Positions 32,838 to 42,600 of a stretch of 47,367 nt of DNA are shown piece by piece. Below the pieces are notes generated by a model that did no database searches, was not told the origin of the DNA, and saw only the letters and a program-made list of their open reading frames with translations. A program made the translations under genes and the position numbers. The stretch covers positions 17,650 through 65,016 of the forward strand of contig NZ_JYFN01000007.1 of assembly GCF_000948395.1 (NCBI RefSeq). Direction: 5' to 3'. Within the stretch, counting starts at the first letter, position 1, and each line of letters starts with the position of its first letter. The stretch comes from Frankia torreyi. Lineage in GTDB: Bacteria > Actinomycetota > Actinomycetes > Frankiales > Frankiaceae.

Positions 32838-34382
32838 GTGTCGCAACCGCCCCCTGAACCGGGCCCAGTCCGCCGCCGAACTGCACAGAAGCAGGCAATT
32901 GTCCCAGGCCAGAAAAAAGATCCGGCCCGGTGGCCGCGACGACTGCACGGCGGCACTCGAGGGGCAGATCGCGACCGGTTCGCCGGGTTCCTGCGGGCGC
33001 AGACCACCGGCGGGCTGCTCCTCGTCGGTGCGACGGTGGCCGCCCTGGTCTGGGCGAACGTCGCACCCGGCGCCTACCACGCGGTGTGGTCCACGCCGGC
33101 CGGTCTCGGCCCGGCCTGGCTGCACCTGGCCGACCTGCACGTCACCGACTGGGTCGCCGACGCCCTGCTCGCCGTCTTCTTCTTCACCGTCGGCCTGGAA
33201 CTACGCCGCGAACTGACCGTCGGCGCCCTGGCCGACCGCGCCAGCGCGGCACTGCCCGTCGCCGCCGCGGCCGGCGGCATGCTCGCCCCCGCCCTGATCT
33301 GCCTGGCCCTCACCCACCACACCCCTGGCGCCGGACGCGCCTGGGCCATCCCCGTGGCCACCGACATCGCCTTCGCCCTCGGGGTGCTGTCCCTGGCCGG
33401 CGACCGGGCCCCGGCGGGGCTGCGCACCGTGCTGCTCGGCCTCGCCGTCGCCGACGACCTCGGCGGCATCCTGCTCATCGCCGTCGGCTTCAGCAACGGC
33501 ATCAACCCCGGCTGGCTGGCCGCCGCCGCCGCCCTGCTCACCGCCACCGCCCTCGCCCACCGCCGGCGCTGGGGCTCACCACTGCTGCACGTCCCACTCG
33601 CCGTGGCCACCTGGGTCAGCGTGCACGCCGCCGGCCTCCACGCCACCGTCGCCGGCGTCGCCCTCGGCCTGCTGGTGCGGGCCCGACCCGACCCCGGCGA
33701 ACCCGAGGCGCCGGCCATCCGGCTCGAACGGCACCTCAGCCCGCTCTGCGCGGCCGTGGTCCTCCCCGCGTTCGCACTGTCCTCCACGGGGGTGTCCCTC
33801 GCCCCCTCGGCCCTGCTGCACGTCGTCACCGACCCGATCAGCCGAGGGGTGGCCATCGGGCTCATCGCCGGCAAGCTCCTCGGCGTCCCCGCCGGGGCGT
33901 GGCTCGCCGTGCGCCTCCACCTCGCGCGGCTGCCCGACGGCGTCCGCTGGCGCCACCTCGTCCCCCTCGGCCTGCTCGCCGCCATCGGCTACACCGTCAG
34001 CCTGCTCCTCGCCCGCCTCGCCCTCCCCGACCCGGCCGCGGTCGAAGGAGCAGCCACCGCCATCCTCACCGCCTCCGCCGCGGCCAGCGCCCTCGCCCTC
34101 GCCGCCCTGCGCACCCCGCTCGCGACCGTCGGCGCCCCGGGCACCCGCGGGTCGAGCAGGCCGGCCAAGCAGGCCGGCGGCCTGGCCGGACCGATCCCGC
34201 AGACCCGACGGGAGTCGGACGGCGGCCCGGCCGGCGGGCAGGAGCCGCCCCCGGCGAGCCGGCTGCCGACACCGCTGCCGACGCAGCCGTCGACGCAGCC
34301 GTCAAAGCAGCCGCCGAAGCCCGCGACGGGGAAGGCTGTCACCGGGAGGTCCGCTGCCCGAGCCGCCCGTCCCCGGTTCTGA
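32838..34382 (+). CDS. nhaA: Na+/H+ antiporter NhaA
   Basis: A 514-residue antiporter. GTG 32838 has GGAGGAG upstream; the frame is open further back but without support. NhaA landmarks: DALLAVFFFTVGLELRREL, the ion-binding segment PVATDIAFALGVLSLAGDRAP, and VADDLGGILLIAV with the paired Asp residues that bind Na+ or H+. About a dozen membrane helices follow the family plan, including GLLAAIGYTVSLLLARLA. It exports Na+ in exchange for protons and helps control pH and salt. The last 85 residues form a Pro/Lys/Gln-rich cytoplasmic tail (PTQPSTQPSKQPPKP) absent from the Escherichia coli protein. Confidence 0.95.
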   Translation: MSQPPPEPGPVRRRTAQKQAIVPGQKKDPARWPRRLHGGTRGADRDRFAGFLRAQTTGGLLLVGATVAALVWANVAPGAYHAVWSTPAGLGPAWLHLADLHVTDWVADALLAVFFFTVGLELRRELTVGALADRASAALPVAAAAGGMLAPALICLALTHHTPGAGRAWAIPVATDIAFALGVLSLAGDRAPAGLRTVLLGLAVADDLGGILLIAVGFSNGINPGWLAAAAALLTATALAHRRRWGSPLLHVPLAVATWVSVHAAGLHATVAGVALGLLVRARPDPGEPEAPAIRLERHLSPLCAAVVLPAFALSSTGVSLAPSALLHVVTDPISRGVAIGLIAGKLLGVPAGAWLAVRLHLARLPDGVRWRHLVPLGLLAAIGYTVSLLLARLALPDPAAVEGAATAILTASAAASALALAALRTPLATVGAPGTRGSSRPAKQAGGLAGPIPQTRRESDGGPAGGQEPPPASRLPTPLPTQPSTQPSKQPPKPATGKAVTGRSAARAARPRF

Positions 34383-34449
34383 CCGGCGCAGCGGCGCCCA
34401 CGGGCCAGCGCGCCCCCTCCCGTCCCGCCCTCGCCTCGCGGCGCACGTG

Positions 34450-37239
34450 TCAGGCGCGAGCCCCCGGCGTCCCTCCCTCCGCGGTGACCTCACCCCGAGC
34501 CTCGGGTTGGGCGTCCGCGCCGAGCCCGGCGCTCGGCGCGGCGGGCTGGGCACCGGGCGCCGACGGCGCCGGCAGGGTCCGCACGTTGCTCTGCGTCGTC
34601 GACGGGCGTCGCGCCGCGGCCAGCTCATCCCTGGAGGCCGCGATCGACAGGTGCCGGCGGGTCAGCAGCCAGACGAGTTCGAGCAGGATCGCCGCGCCCG
34701 CGGCGATGCCCACCCCGATCCACGGGCCGGTCGTTCCCACCAGCGACAACTGGAAGAACTTCTGGCCGAACGGGATCACCAGGACCAGCACGAAGGCGAC
34801 CGCCATGGTCAGGACCAGGGCGATGCGCCACCACGTGTAGGGGCGGGCGACGATCGCCAGCGCCCACAGCGCAATGAGGAACAGCGTCAGGGTCGCCATC
34901 GACGTCTCGGCGTTCAGATCGTCGTAGATCGACCGCGCCACCAGGTAGGACGCCATGGTCGCCACCGCGGCGAGGATCCCGGCGGGCAGCGCGAAGCGCA
35001 GCACCCGGCCGACGAAGTCCGGGCGGGCCCGCTCGGCGTTCGGGGCGATCGCGAGGAAGAACGCCGGGATGCCGATCGTCAGCGAGCCGAGCAGCGTGAG
35101 ATGCCGCGGCAGGAACGGGTAGGGCACGCGGGTGACGACGACCAGGATGGCGAGCAGCACCGAGTAGACGGTCTTCGTCAGGAACAGGTTCGCGACGCGT
35201 TCGATGTTGCCGATGACGCGGCGTCCCTCGGCGACGACGGACGGCAGCGTCGCGAAGCTGTTGTCGAGCAGGACGATCTGCGCGACGCCGCGGGCGGCCT
35301 GGCTGCCCGAACCCATCGCGACGCCGATGTCGGCGTCCTTGAGGGCGAGGACGTCGTTGACGCCGTCGCCGGTCATCGCGACCGTGTGCCCGCGTGACTG
35401 CAGCGCGGCGACCATCGCCCGCTTCTGCTGCGGGGTCACCCGCCCGAAGATCGAATGGGTTTCCAGGGCGTCGGCGAGGCCGACGGGATCGGTCGGCAGC
35501 GTTCTCGCGTCCACGGGCGAGTCGGCGCCGGGCAGGCCCAGGGAACGAGCGACCGCGCCGACGGACAGCGCGTTGTCCCCGGAGATCACCTTCGCCGCGA
35601 CGTTCTGCTCGGCGAAGTAACGCAGCGTGTCCGGCGCGTCCGCCCGCAGCCGCTGGGCGATCACGACGAGCGCGACCGGCACGACGGCCGCCGGGACGCT
35701 CGCCGGGTCGGCCAACGCCTCGTCGAGCGGGGCGTTGAACCGGCCGAGCAGCAGCACCCGCAGCCCGCGCGCACCGTAGCCGTCAACCTCGGTGAGCACC
35801 GGGTGGCCGGCGGGCAGCAGCACGTCCGGCGCGCCGAGCAGCCAGGTGGCGACGGTGCCGGCCGGGTCGGCCAGGGTGGCACCGCTCCACTTGCGGGCCG
35901 AGGAGAACGGAGCGTCCGCGCGCACCGTCCATCCCACCGGCGCCGGGTAGGCGTCGATGATCGCCTGCATGCTGGGGTTCGGCCGGGTGTCGGCCGCGCC
36001 GAGCACGCCGAGCACCTGACGGGCCGCCTCCGTCGCGGGACCGCCGTCGGCATCGGTCGCCGCGGTCGCCGCGGTCGCGTCGACGATGCGCAGCTCGGCG
36101 ACGTCCATCGCCGCCTCGGTCAGGGTGCCGGTCTTGTCGAGGCAGACGACGTCGACGCGGGCCAGCCCCTCGATCGCCGGCAGCTCCTGGACGAGGCACT
36201 GGCGGCGCCCCAGCCGCACCACCCCGACCGCGAAGGCGACCGAGGTGAGCAGAACGAGCCCCTCGGGCACCATCGGTACCAGGCCCGCGACCATCCGGCG
36301 GATCGCCTCGGGCAGGTCGTCATTGTTGACGAAGATCTGACTGATGATCAGCGCGACACCGGTCGGGATGATCATCCAGGTCACGACCCGCAGGATCGTG
36401 CTGACGCCGGCGCGCAGCTCGGAGTGCACCAGGGTGAACCGGCTGGCCTCCTCCGCGAGCTGCGCGGCGTAGGCCTCGCGGCCCACCCGGGTCGCCCGGA
36501 AGGCACCCCCGCCCGCGACCACGAAGCTGCCGGACATGACCTGGTCGCCGGGCAGCTTGTGCACCGGGTCGGCCTCGCCGGTCAGCAGCGACTCGTCGAC
36601 CTCCAGGTGTTCGGCCTCGACGACGACGCCGTCGACGGGGATCCGGTCGCCCGGCCCGAGCTCGATGACGTCGTCGAGGACGATCTCGGACGCGGCGAGC
36701 GGCGCCACGACCCCGTCGCGGCGCACCAGCGGCCGGGACTCCCCGACCACCGCCAGGCGGTCCAGGGTGCGCTTGGCGCGCAGCTCCTGGAACAGCCCCA
36801 CCAGGGTGTTCGCGACGATCACCCCGCCGAACAGGGCGTCCTGCAACGGCCCGACGACGAGCACGAACGCCAGCAGAACGCCGATGATCGCGTTGATCCG
36901 GGTGAACACGTTGGCGCGGACGATCTGCCCGAGGGTCCGGCTGGAGCGCAGCGGCACGTCGTTGACGTGGCCGTCGGCGATCCGCTCGGCGACCTCGGCG
37001 GCCGTCAACCCGGCGGCGGCGACGGATCCCACGGTCGGGGCGGCGGCGCCGGCCGGATCACCTGTCGCGGCGGCCTCGGCGGGGTCCGCCGGATCACCTG
37101 TCGCGGCGGCCTCGGCGGGGTCCGCCGGGTCACCGCCCGCCGCGACCTCGCCACCCGCCGCGACCTCGCCGGTCGCCGTGTCCGGGTCGTCGTGCCGTCC
37201 CGGAGACGGCCGCGCTCCCGCGACCCCTGGCCGATTCAT
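34450..37239 (-). CDS. ctpE: CtpE-like P-type ATPase
   Basis: A 929-residue P-type ATPase. ATG 37239 has GGAGG upstream. Motifs: LLTGEADPVHK (TGE, actuator domain), VCLDKTGTLTEAAM near residue 367 (phosphorylated Asp), and AMTGDGVNDVLALKDADIGVAMGSG (hinge). The C-terminal membrane part PYPFLPRHLTLLGSLTIGIPAFFLAIAPN is typical of mycobacterial CtpE, reported as a calcium pump; the substrate here is inferred from that resemblance. The N-terminal 60 residues hold GDPADPAEAAAT repeats, and the C-terminal tail is Ala/Pro-rich. It has no heavy-metal CPC motif. Confidence 0.88.
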   Translation of the reverse strand: MNRPGVAGARPSPGRHDDPDTATGEVAAGGEVAAGGDPADPAEAAATGDPADPAEAAATGDPAGAAAPTVGSVAAAGLTAAEVAERIADGHVNDVPLRSSRTLGQIVRANVFTRINAIIGVLLAFVLVVGPLQDALFGGVIVANTLVGLFQELRAKRTLDRLAVVGESRPLVRRDGVVAPLAASEIVLDDVIELGPGDRIPVDGVVVEAEHLEVDESLLTGEADPVHKLPGDQVMSGSFVVAGGGAFRATRVGREAYAAQLAEEASRFTLVHSELRAGVSTILRVVTWMIIPTGVALIISQIFVNNDDLPEAIRRMVAGLVPMVPEGLVLLTSVAFAVGVVRLGRRQCLVQELPAIEGLARVDVVCLDKTGTLTEAAMDVAELRIVDATAATAATDADGGPATEAARQVLGVLGAADTRPNPSMQAIIDAYPAPVGWTVRADAPFSSARKWSGATLADPAGTVATWLLGAPDVLLPAGHPVLTEVDGYGARGLRVLLLGRFNAPLDEALADPASVPAAVVPVALVVIAQRLRADAPDTLRYFAEQNVAAKVISGDNALSVGAVARSLGLPGADSPVDARTLPTDPVGLADALETHSIFGRVTPQQKRAMVAALQSRGHTVAMTGDGVNDVLALKDADIGVAMGSGSQAARGVAQIVLLDNSFATLPSVVAEGRRVIGNIERVANLFLTKTVYSVLLAILVVVTRVPYPFLPRHLTLLGSLTIGIPAFFLAIAPNAERARPDFVGRVLRFALPAGILAAVATMASYLVARSIYDDLNAETSMATLTLFLIALWALAIVARPYTWWRIALVLTMAVAFVLVLVIPFGQKFFQLSLVGTTGPWIGVGIAAGAAILLELVWLLTRRHLSIAASRDELAAARRPSTTQSNVRTLPAPSAPGAQPAAPSAGLGADAQPEARGEVTAEGGTPGARA
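37040..37165 (-). repeat. 36-bp direct repeats in the ctpE 5' end
   Basis: Two full copies and partial copies of a 36-base unit (ggatcacctgtcgcgg, then cggcctcggcggggtccgcc) encode the repeated GDPADPAEAAAT. A shorter repeat beside it encodes GGEVAA twice. Confidence 0.75.
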
Positions 37240-37592
37240 GGCGTCCTCCACGCTCCGTCGCGGCCGCCACCAAGAGCTCGGCGGCGGCGTCGGGCATCGC
37301 CTGCTGGGCCCGGGTCCGGCAGGCGGTCGGCGCGCGCACCGCGGATCCATGCGCGTGCCCGGGGACGGCCACGTCCCGGCATGCCGCGTCCCCGCGGCGC
37401 AGTGTCTCCTCGGCGCCGTGTTTCCTCGGCGCCGTGTTTCCTCGGCGCCGTGTTTCCTCGGCGCCGTGTTCCCCGCCACCGCGCCGAGCAGGTACCCCGC
37501 ACCCCCGCCCACCGCGCGTCGCGTTCCATACGCCGCATGGGCTGCGAGCCCACCGTAGTTGACGCGACCGCGGCAGGTCCGTCCGCGGGTCG
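37240..37592. other. Gap between uppP and ctpE
   Basis: A 353-base gap on the minus strand. It contains the 16-bp tandem repeats at 37407-37470 and otherwise nothing I recognise; the frame through the repeats (HGAEETRRRGNTAPRK and similar) looks like translated repeat, not protein. Confidence 0.55.
37407..37470. repeat. 16-bp tandem repeat, four perfect units
   Basis: Unit tcctcggcgccgtgtt repeated four times without change, with a diverged fifth unit just before at 37391-37406. Each unit contains the palindrome ggcgcc. It lies upstream of ctpE. Confidence 0.95.
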
Positions 37593-38471
37593 TCAGTCGG
37601 TCGCGGCACCCGCGTCCGCGCTGATCGCGCCCCCGGCGAGCAACGCCAGCAACAGCAGCCCCAGCGCGACCCGGTACAGCACGAACGGCGCGAAACTGCG
37701 GGTCGAGATGTAGCGCAGGAACCAGGCGATGGCCGCGTAGCCGGTGGCGAACGCCACGATCGTGGCGACGATCGTCGGCCCCCAGGACACCTCTTCGCCG
37801 TCACCGCCGATCGACTTCAGCTCGAACACGCCGGAGGCGAGCACCGCGGGCATCGCGAGCAGGAACGAGTAGCGCGCGGCCGCCTCCCGGGTGTAGCCGA
37901 GCAGCAGCCCGCCGCTGATCGTCGCCCCCGACCGGGACACGCCCGGGATGAGAGCGGCCGACTGCGCCAGCCCGTAGAGCAGGCCGTCGCGCACCGACAG
38001 ATCGGGGAGGGTCTTGCGCGGCCGCGGCAGCGAGTGCCGCCCGCGCGGGCGGCCCTTCGAGGCATACCAGTCCGCGCCGCCGAGGATGAGACCGAGCACG
38101 ATCAGCGTCGTCGCGATCAGGCGAAGGTCCCGGAACGGGCCCTCGATGGCGTCCTGCAACGTGACGCCAAGCAGACCGATCGGGATCGTGCCGAGGATGA
38201 CCAGCCAACCGATGCGGGCGTCGGTGTCCTTGCGCATCTCCCGGCGGGTCCACGACAGCGCCCAGGCCCGCACGATCCGCGCGATGTCCCGGCGGAAGTA
38301 GATCAGCACCGCGGTCTCGGTGCCGATCTGGGTGACCGCGGTGAACGCGGCGCCAGGATCGTCCCAGCCGGCCAGCGCGGCGGTGATCCGCAGGTGGGCG
38401 CTGGAGGAGACGGGAAGGAACTCGGTCAGCCCCTGGACCAGCCCGAGAACCGTGCCCTCGAAATAGTTCAT
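37593..38471 (-). CDS. uppP: Undecaprenyl-diphosphatase UppP (BacA)
   Basis: A 292-residue membrane enzyme of normal family length. It starts MNYFEGTVLGLVQGLTEFLPVSSSAHL, with the first active-site motif (E-F-L-P-V-S-S-S-A-H). The second motif is IPGVSRSGATISGGLLLG, with the catalytic Ser and Arg. Several further hydrophobic helices (GWLVILGTIPIGLLGV, ATTLIVLGLILGGADW, YSFLLAMPAVLASGVFEL) match the family. UppP removes phosphate from undecaprenyl diphosphate, recycling the lipid carrier used for peptidoglycan. Loss or gain of the family alters bacitracin sensitivity. It is the upstream neighbour of ctpE but separated by 353 bases. Confidence 0.97.
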   Translation of the reverse strand: MNYFEGTVLGLVQGLTEFLPVSSSAHLRITAALAGWDDPGAAFTAVTQIGTETAVLIYFRRDIARIVRAWALSWTRREMRKDTDARIGWLVILGTIPIGLLGVTLQDAIEGPFRDLRLIATTLIVLGLILGGADWYASKGRPRGRHSLPRPRKTLPDLSVRDGLLYGLAQSAALIPGVSRSGATISGGLLLGYTREAAARYSFLLAMPAVLASGVFELKSIGGDGEEVSWGPTIVATIVAFATGYAAIAWFLRYISTRSFAPFVLYRVALGLLLLALLAGGAISADAGAATD

Positions 38472-39450
38472 GGGCGCCGGTCGGGGCCCGCGGGCCCGCT
38501 GCGCCCGGACTGCAGTCCGTGCCTGGGCTGCATGCCGGTCAGCGGGTCATTCGCGCGTCGGGTCCGGTCTGGTCGCGTCATCCGTCTGCACCCCTCCACG
38601 CGCCTCACGCTAGCGGAGCACGAAGCACGCCTTCAGGGCGGGGAGCACGGCCACCATCGGGCCCGTGACCGCGGCGACGCGCCCGAATCGCCCGCATCGT
38701 GCCTGGTAGGGTGCGTTGCAACTCGCCGTCCGGTTTTCCGCCGTCGTGGCAGGTGTGGGCGGCGGTCGTTGACGCGTTCGCCGCGCGTCGGCGGCCCGGA
38801 CGGTCGCCGCGTCGGCGTCCATGCCGCGGGCTGGACGTTGCCGGGGCTCGTCACCCCGCCGGATTCGCGCCCGCTGTGCGCTGTGGCCCGCGGACGCATC
38901 CATGAATCTTTCTCACGACGACGACGCCGTCCCCCAGAGGCGCCCCTCCCCCAGGCCGGCCGAGCCGCCCGTTCCGGCAGGCTCGTCGCCCGTTCGGACC
39001 ATTCCTGCACCGCCAGTGCCGGCCGTGGCGCCCACTGCCCCCGACAGCCCGGCGACCCGCGGCGGTCAGCTCGCCACTGTGCGGAATGGTCGTGGACGCC
39101 GCCGGGGCGCGGCCGGCGACCGTCGCCATCCCGATCTCGGCCGGACTGGCCGCCGTCGGCGCGCTGCTCGCAGCGCGGTCCGACGCCGCGCGCTCCGCCG
39201 TCCCGGACCCGACCGGCTGACTCGGTCCCTCCGCCGCCGTCCGCGGGCGTTCACCGCGGACGGCTTCACCATCACGTCACACCGTCGAACGGGGAATCTC
39301 GCCTTCCGTTCACCTTGGGACCGCATGGTGTCATCGGAGCGCGGGGTCCGTCGACGCATGCCCTGATCCGCGTCGACCCGGGCGGCCAAGCCGCTCCGAC
39401 GGACTCGGATCCGCGCGTGCGGCACGTCCACGGCAGCTACGGGAGGTCCG
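38472..39450. other. Long intergenic region
   Basis: A 979-base stretch with no gene I can support. A 44-codon frame at 39086-39220 (+) reads VDAAGARPATVAIPISAGL and AAVGALLAARS, which has a hydrophobic helix and could be a small protein, but it lacks a ribosome binding site. A longer frame from 38903 (+) is Pro/Arg-rich and looks like background. Confidence 0.45.
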
Positions 39451-39567
39451 ATGATGAACCATCTGCTCGCAGCAGTGATCATCGAGGTGGTCGGGACAGC
39501 CGTCATCCTCGTCCTGACCACCCTGGTCCGCCGCTGGCTCGGTGTGCCGGCCGGCCAGCAAGCCTGA
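39451..39567 (+). CDS. 38-residue single-helix membrane protein
   Basis: ATGATGAAC at 39451 has GGGAGG 4-7 bases upstream, a strong ribosome binding site. It encodes MMNHLLAAVIIEVVGTAV, then ILVLTTLVRRWLGVPAGQQA and TGA: one helix of about 20 residues with a basic R-R-W after it, fitting an Nout-Cin or Nin insertion. It resembles in size the small subunits or regulators of membrane pumps, but I do not recognise it, and it is not KdpF-like. It is convergent with the CtpI-like gene. Confidence 0.6.
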   Translation: MMNHLLAAVIIEVVGTAVILVLTTLVRRWLGVPAGQQA

Positions 39568-39682
39568 CCCGGCCCGGCCCGGTCGGGTCGAGTCCAGTCG
39601 GGTCGGGCCCGGTCGTAGGGAGGGCGGGCGCCGGGCGGGCGGCACACCCGCCGTCTCGGCCGGGCCAGCCAGCTCCGGCTGG

Positions 39683-42600
39683 TTAACGCGGGCCCGGCGG
39701 CATCTCGGAACCCTGACGCCTCGCCGCCTGCCAGGCCACGAAGGTGGCCGCGCCGGCGGCGCCCAGCGCGATGCACCAGCCGACCGGCCCGACCGGGCGG
39801 GACCCGAACAGCGCGCTGAGCACCGGTGTCTGTACCAGCACGGCGAGCACGACCACGCTGGCAATCGCCGTCGTGATGACCAGCGGATCCCGGCCCGCGA
39901 GGGTCAGAGTCTGGCCCAGTTGGGCCCCGACGAGCGCGAGCAGCGCGACGGTCGAGGCGCGCCGCCGGGTGCCGGTCACCCGGGCGAGCAGCCAGGCGGC
40001 GCTCGCTCCGCCCGCGGTCGCCCCGCCTCGGATCAGCAGGATGCGTCGCAGCGGGCCGGTGAGCCAGTCGGTCGCCGCCACGCCGCCGCGGCGGACACCC
40101 CCCTGTCGGGCGGGGCCGGTCCCGGGCAGCGCCCGCTCGACAGCTCCGCCCGACCGGGCGGACTCGGCGCCGCCGACGGCGGAGGGCCGCCCGCCCCGCG
40201 GTGCGCGCCCCCGGACGGCGAGCGCCATCGCCGGGGCCATGTCGGTCAGCAGGTTGACGAGCAGCAACTGGCGCGGATTCAACGGCGCCGTCCCCCCGAG
40301 CGCCGTGCCGAGGACGGTGAACGCGACCTCCCCCGCGTTGCCGCCGACCAGCACGGACACCGCATCGGTCACCGCCTGTGACATGCCTGCGCCCTCCTCG
40401 AGAGCGTCGACCAGGCGGGTGACATCGGCGTCGGTGAGCAGGAGGTCGGCGGCGCCGGTGGCCGCCGCCGACCCGTGGCTGCGGACGGCGACGCCGACGT
40501 CGGCGGCGCGAATGGCGGCGGCGTCGTTCGTGCCATCCCCGGTCATGGCCACGACGTGGCCGCGCCGGCGCAACGCGAGGACGAGGCGCACCTTCTGCTC
40601 GGGGGAGATGCGCGCGAACACCGTCGCCTCCTCGACCCGACGCGCGTACTCCTCGTCGCCCAGCGCCGCGAGCTCCGCGCCGGTGACGATGTGATCGGCC
40701 CCCGGGACGCCGAGCTCGGCGGCGATCGCGCCCGCGGTCACCGGGTGGTCTCCGGTCACGACGAGCACCCGGATCCCGGCCTCGACCAGCCGGCGCACGG
40801 CTGGGGCCGCCGACGGTCGGGGCGTGTCGGCCAGGCCGAGGAAGCCGACGAGTTCCAGACCGCGGAGCTGCTCCGCGCCCACCGGGCTCCCCCCGCCCGA
40901 GCGCGGGTGCGTGCCCGGGGGCCACGACCTGTCGGGTGGCGTCGGTTCCGGCGACGTCTCGTCGGGAAGTGTCCGCTCGGACGAGGTCCGCTCGGACGAT
41001 GGGTGGTCCGCCCGGGCGACGGCGAGAACTCGGAGCCCGCGTCGGGCCAGGTCCTCGGCGACCGATGCCGCCGCGCGCCGCCGGACGGACCCCAGCCCGC
41101 AGCGGTCGAGCACCACCTCCGGGGCGCCCTTGACGGCGAGCGCCTCCGTCCCGTCCGGGCCACGCAGCAGCGTGGCCGCGTATCCACGCGCGGTCTCGAA
41201 CGGCGTCTCCGCCAGGCGTTCCCCCAGCGGAGCAAGCCCATGGGCGGCGTCGAGCACCGCCCGGTCGGTGGCGTGCGGCACCGGTCCACCCGGCGCGGGA
41301 CTGGCCGCGGCCGCGAGCCGGTGAACCGCCGCTGCGGCCGGGTCCGTTGCGGCGACCCGCCGCCACCGGGTGCCGGGCCCACCCGCGGCACCGCCCGACC
41401 TTCCTCGCGCCACAGCCGCGCGGACCACGACGTCACGCAGCACCAGCCGCCCCTCGGTGAGGGTGCCGGTCTTGTCGAAGCACACGGTGTCGACGCGGCC
41501 GAGGGCCTCGACGGTGCGGGAGGAGCGGACGAGCACTCCGAGCCGGGCCAGGCGGCGCGCCGACGCCATCTGCGCGACGGTGGCGACCAGCGGAAGCCCC
41601 TCGGGGACCGCAGCCACAGCCACGGCCACCCCGGCGTTGACGGCGGACCGCAACGATGTGCCGCGCAGCCAGGACAGGCCGGCCACGGCGACCCCGCTGA
41701 TCGCGGTGAGCGGCATCGCCAGCCGGGTCAGGTCGGCGAGCCGGGCCTGCACACCCTGCGGCCGGTCGTGGCCGACCGCGGCCTGCCCCGCCCGACCGGC
41801 CTCGGTCGCAGCGCCGACGGCGACCACCACCGCCCGACCGGACCCCGCAAGCACAGTCGTCCCTTCATAGAGCATGTTGCGCCGCTCGGCGAGCACGGCT
41901 CCCGGCGTCGGGGCGATGTCCTTCACCACGGGCACCGACTCCCCCGTCAGGGAGGACTCGTCGACCTCCAGGGACTCGGCGTGGACCAGCCGGGCGTCCG
42001 CGGGCACCACGTCGGCGGCACGTACCTCGACGAGGTCTCCCATGCGCAGGTCACCCGCGTCGACGACCAGGGTCCCCGCCGTCGTCACCAACCGGGCCAG
42101 CGGGGTGTGTCGGGCCACCAGCCGGCGCATCACTGCCTCGGCCCTGGCCCGCTGCGCCCCGCTGACCACCGCGTTGGCCACCGACACGCCCGCCACGAGT
42201 GCCGCGTCGACCGTCGACCCGAGCACCGCGCTCGCGGCGGCCCCGACGAACAGCACCGGGATGAGCGGATCGCGCAGGTCCGAGAGCACGGCGCCGGGGA
42301 GCCCACGGATGCTGGACACCATCGAGCCCAGGGCCCCTCCGGGGGTCGGGGAGTCGATGTTCCTCGCGGCCGGCTGGCCCGCCGACGATGGACCGGCGGA
42401 CGGCGCCTCCACGGGCATGGTCCCCTCGGGCGGGACCGGCCGTGCGGAGTCCGGTTCGGCGGTGCGGGAGACGGCCAGACCCGCCGGGTCCCGCGCAGCG
42501 GCAGCCAGGCGGCGTCGCACAGTGTCCGCCGACAGGGCATGCCAGTCGGTGCGCCATGCGGGCGCCGGAGGGCTTCGCCGGTCGGCGCGGCTCGCGCTGA

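Noticed and set aside
37407-37470. Tandem array considered as a CRISPR
   Set aside because: The units are directly adjacent, with no unique spacers, and no cas gene is in the window.
35455-37713. Open frame of 752 codons on the plus strand over ctpE
   Set aside because: Antisense shadow of ctpE; it runs through the tandem repeats and has no protein-like features.
39086-39220. 44-codon frame with a hydrophobic stretch
   Set aside because: It looks somewhat protein-like, but no ribosome binding site or homology is visible; I only mention it in the intergenic entry.
39451-39567. Micro-protein as KdpF
   Set aside because: KdpF is shorter, has a different sequence and belongs to a kdpFABC operon, which is absent.
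39066-41366. Open frame of 766 codons on the minus strand overlapping the CtpI-like gene
   Set aside because: Arg/Gly/Pro-rich and in another frame of the ATPase gene, whose hinge motif and membrane helices are unmistakable.
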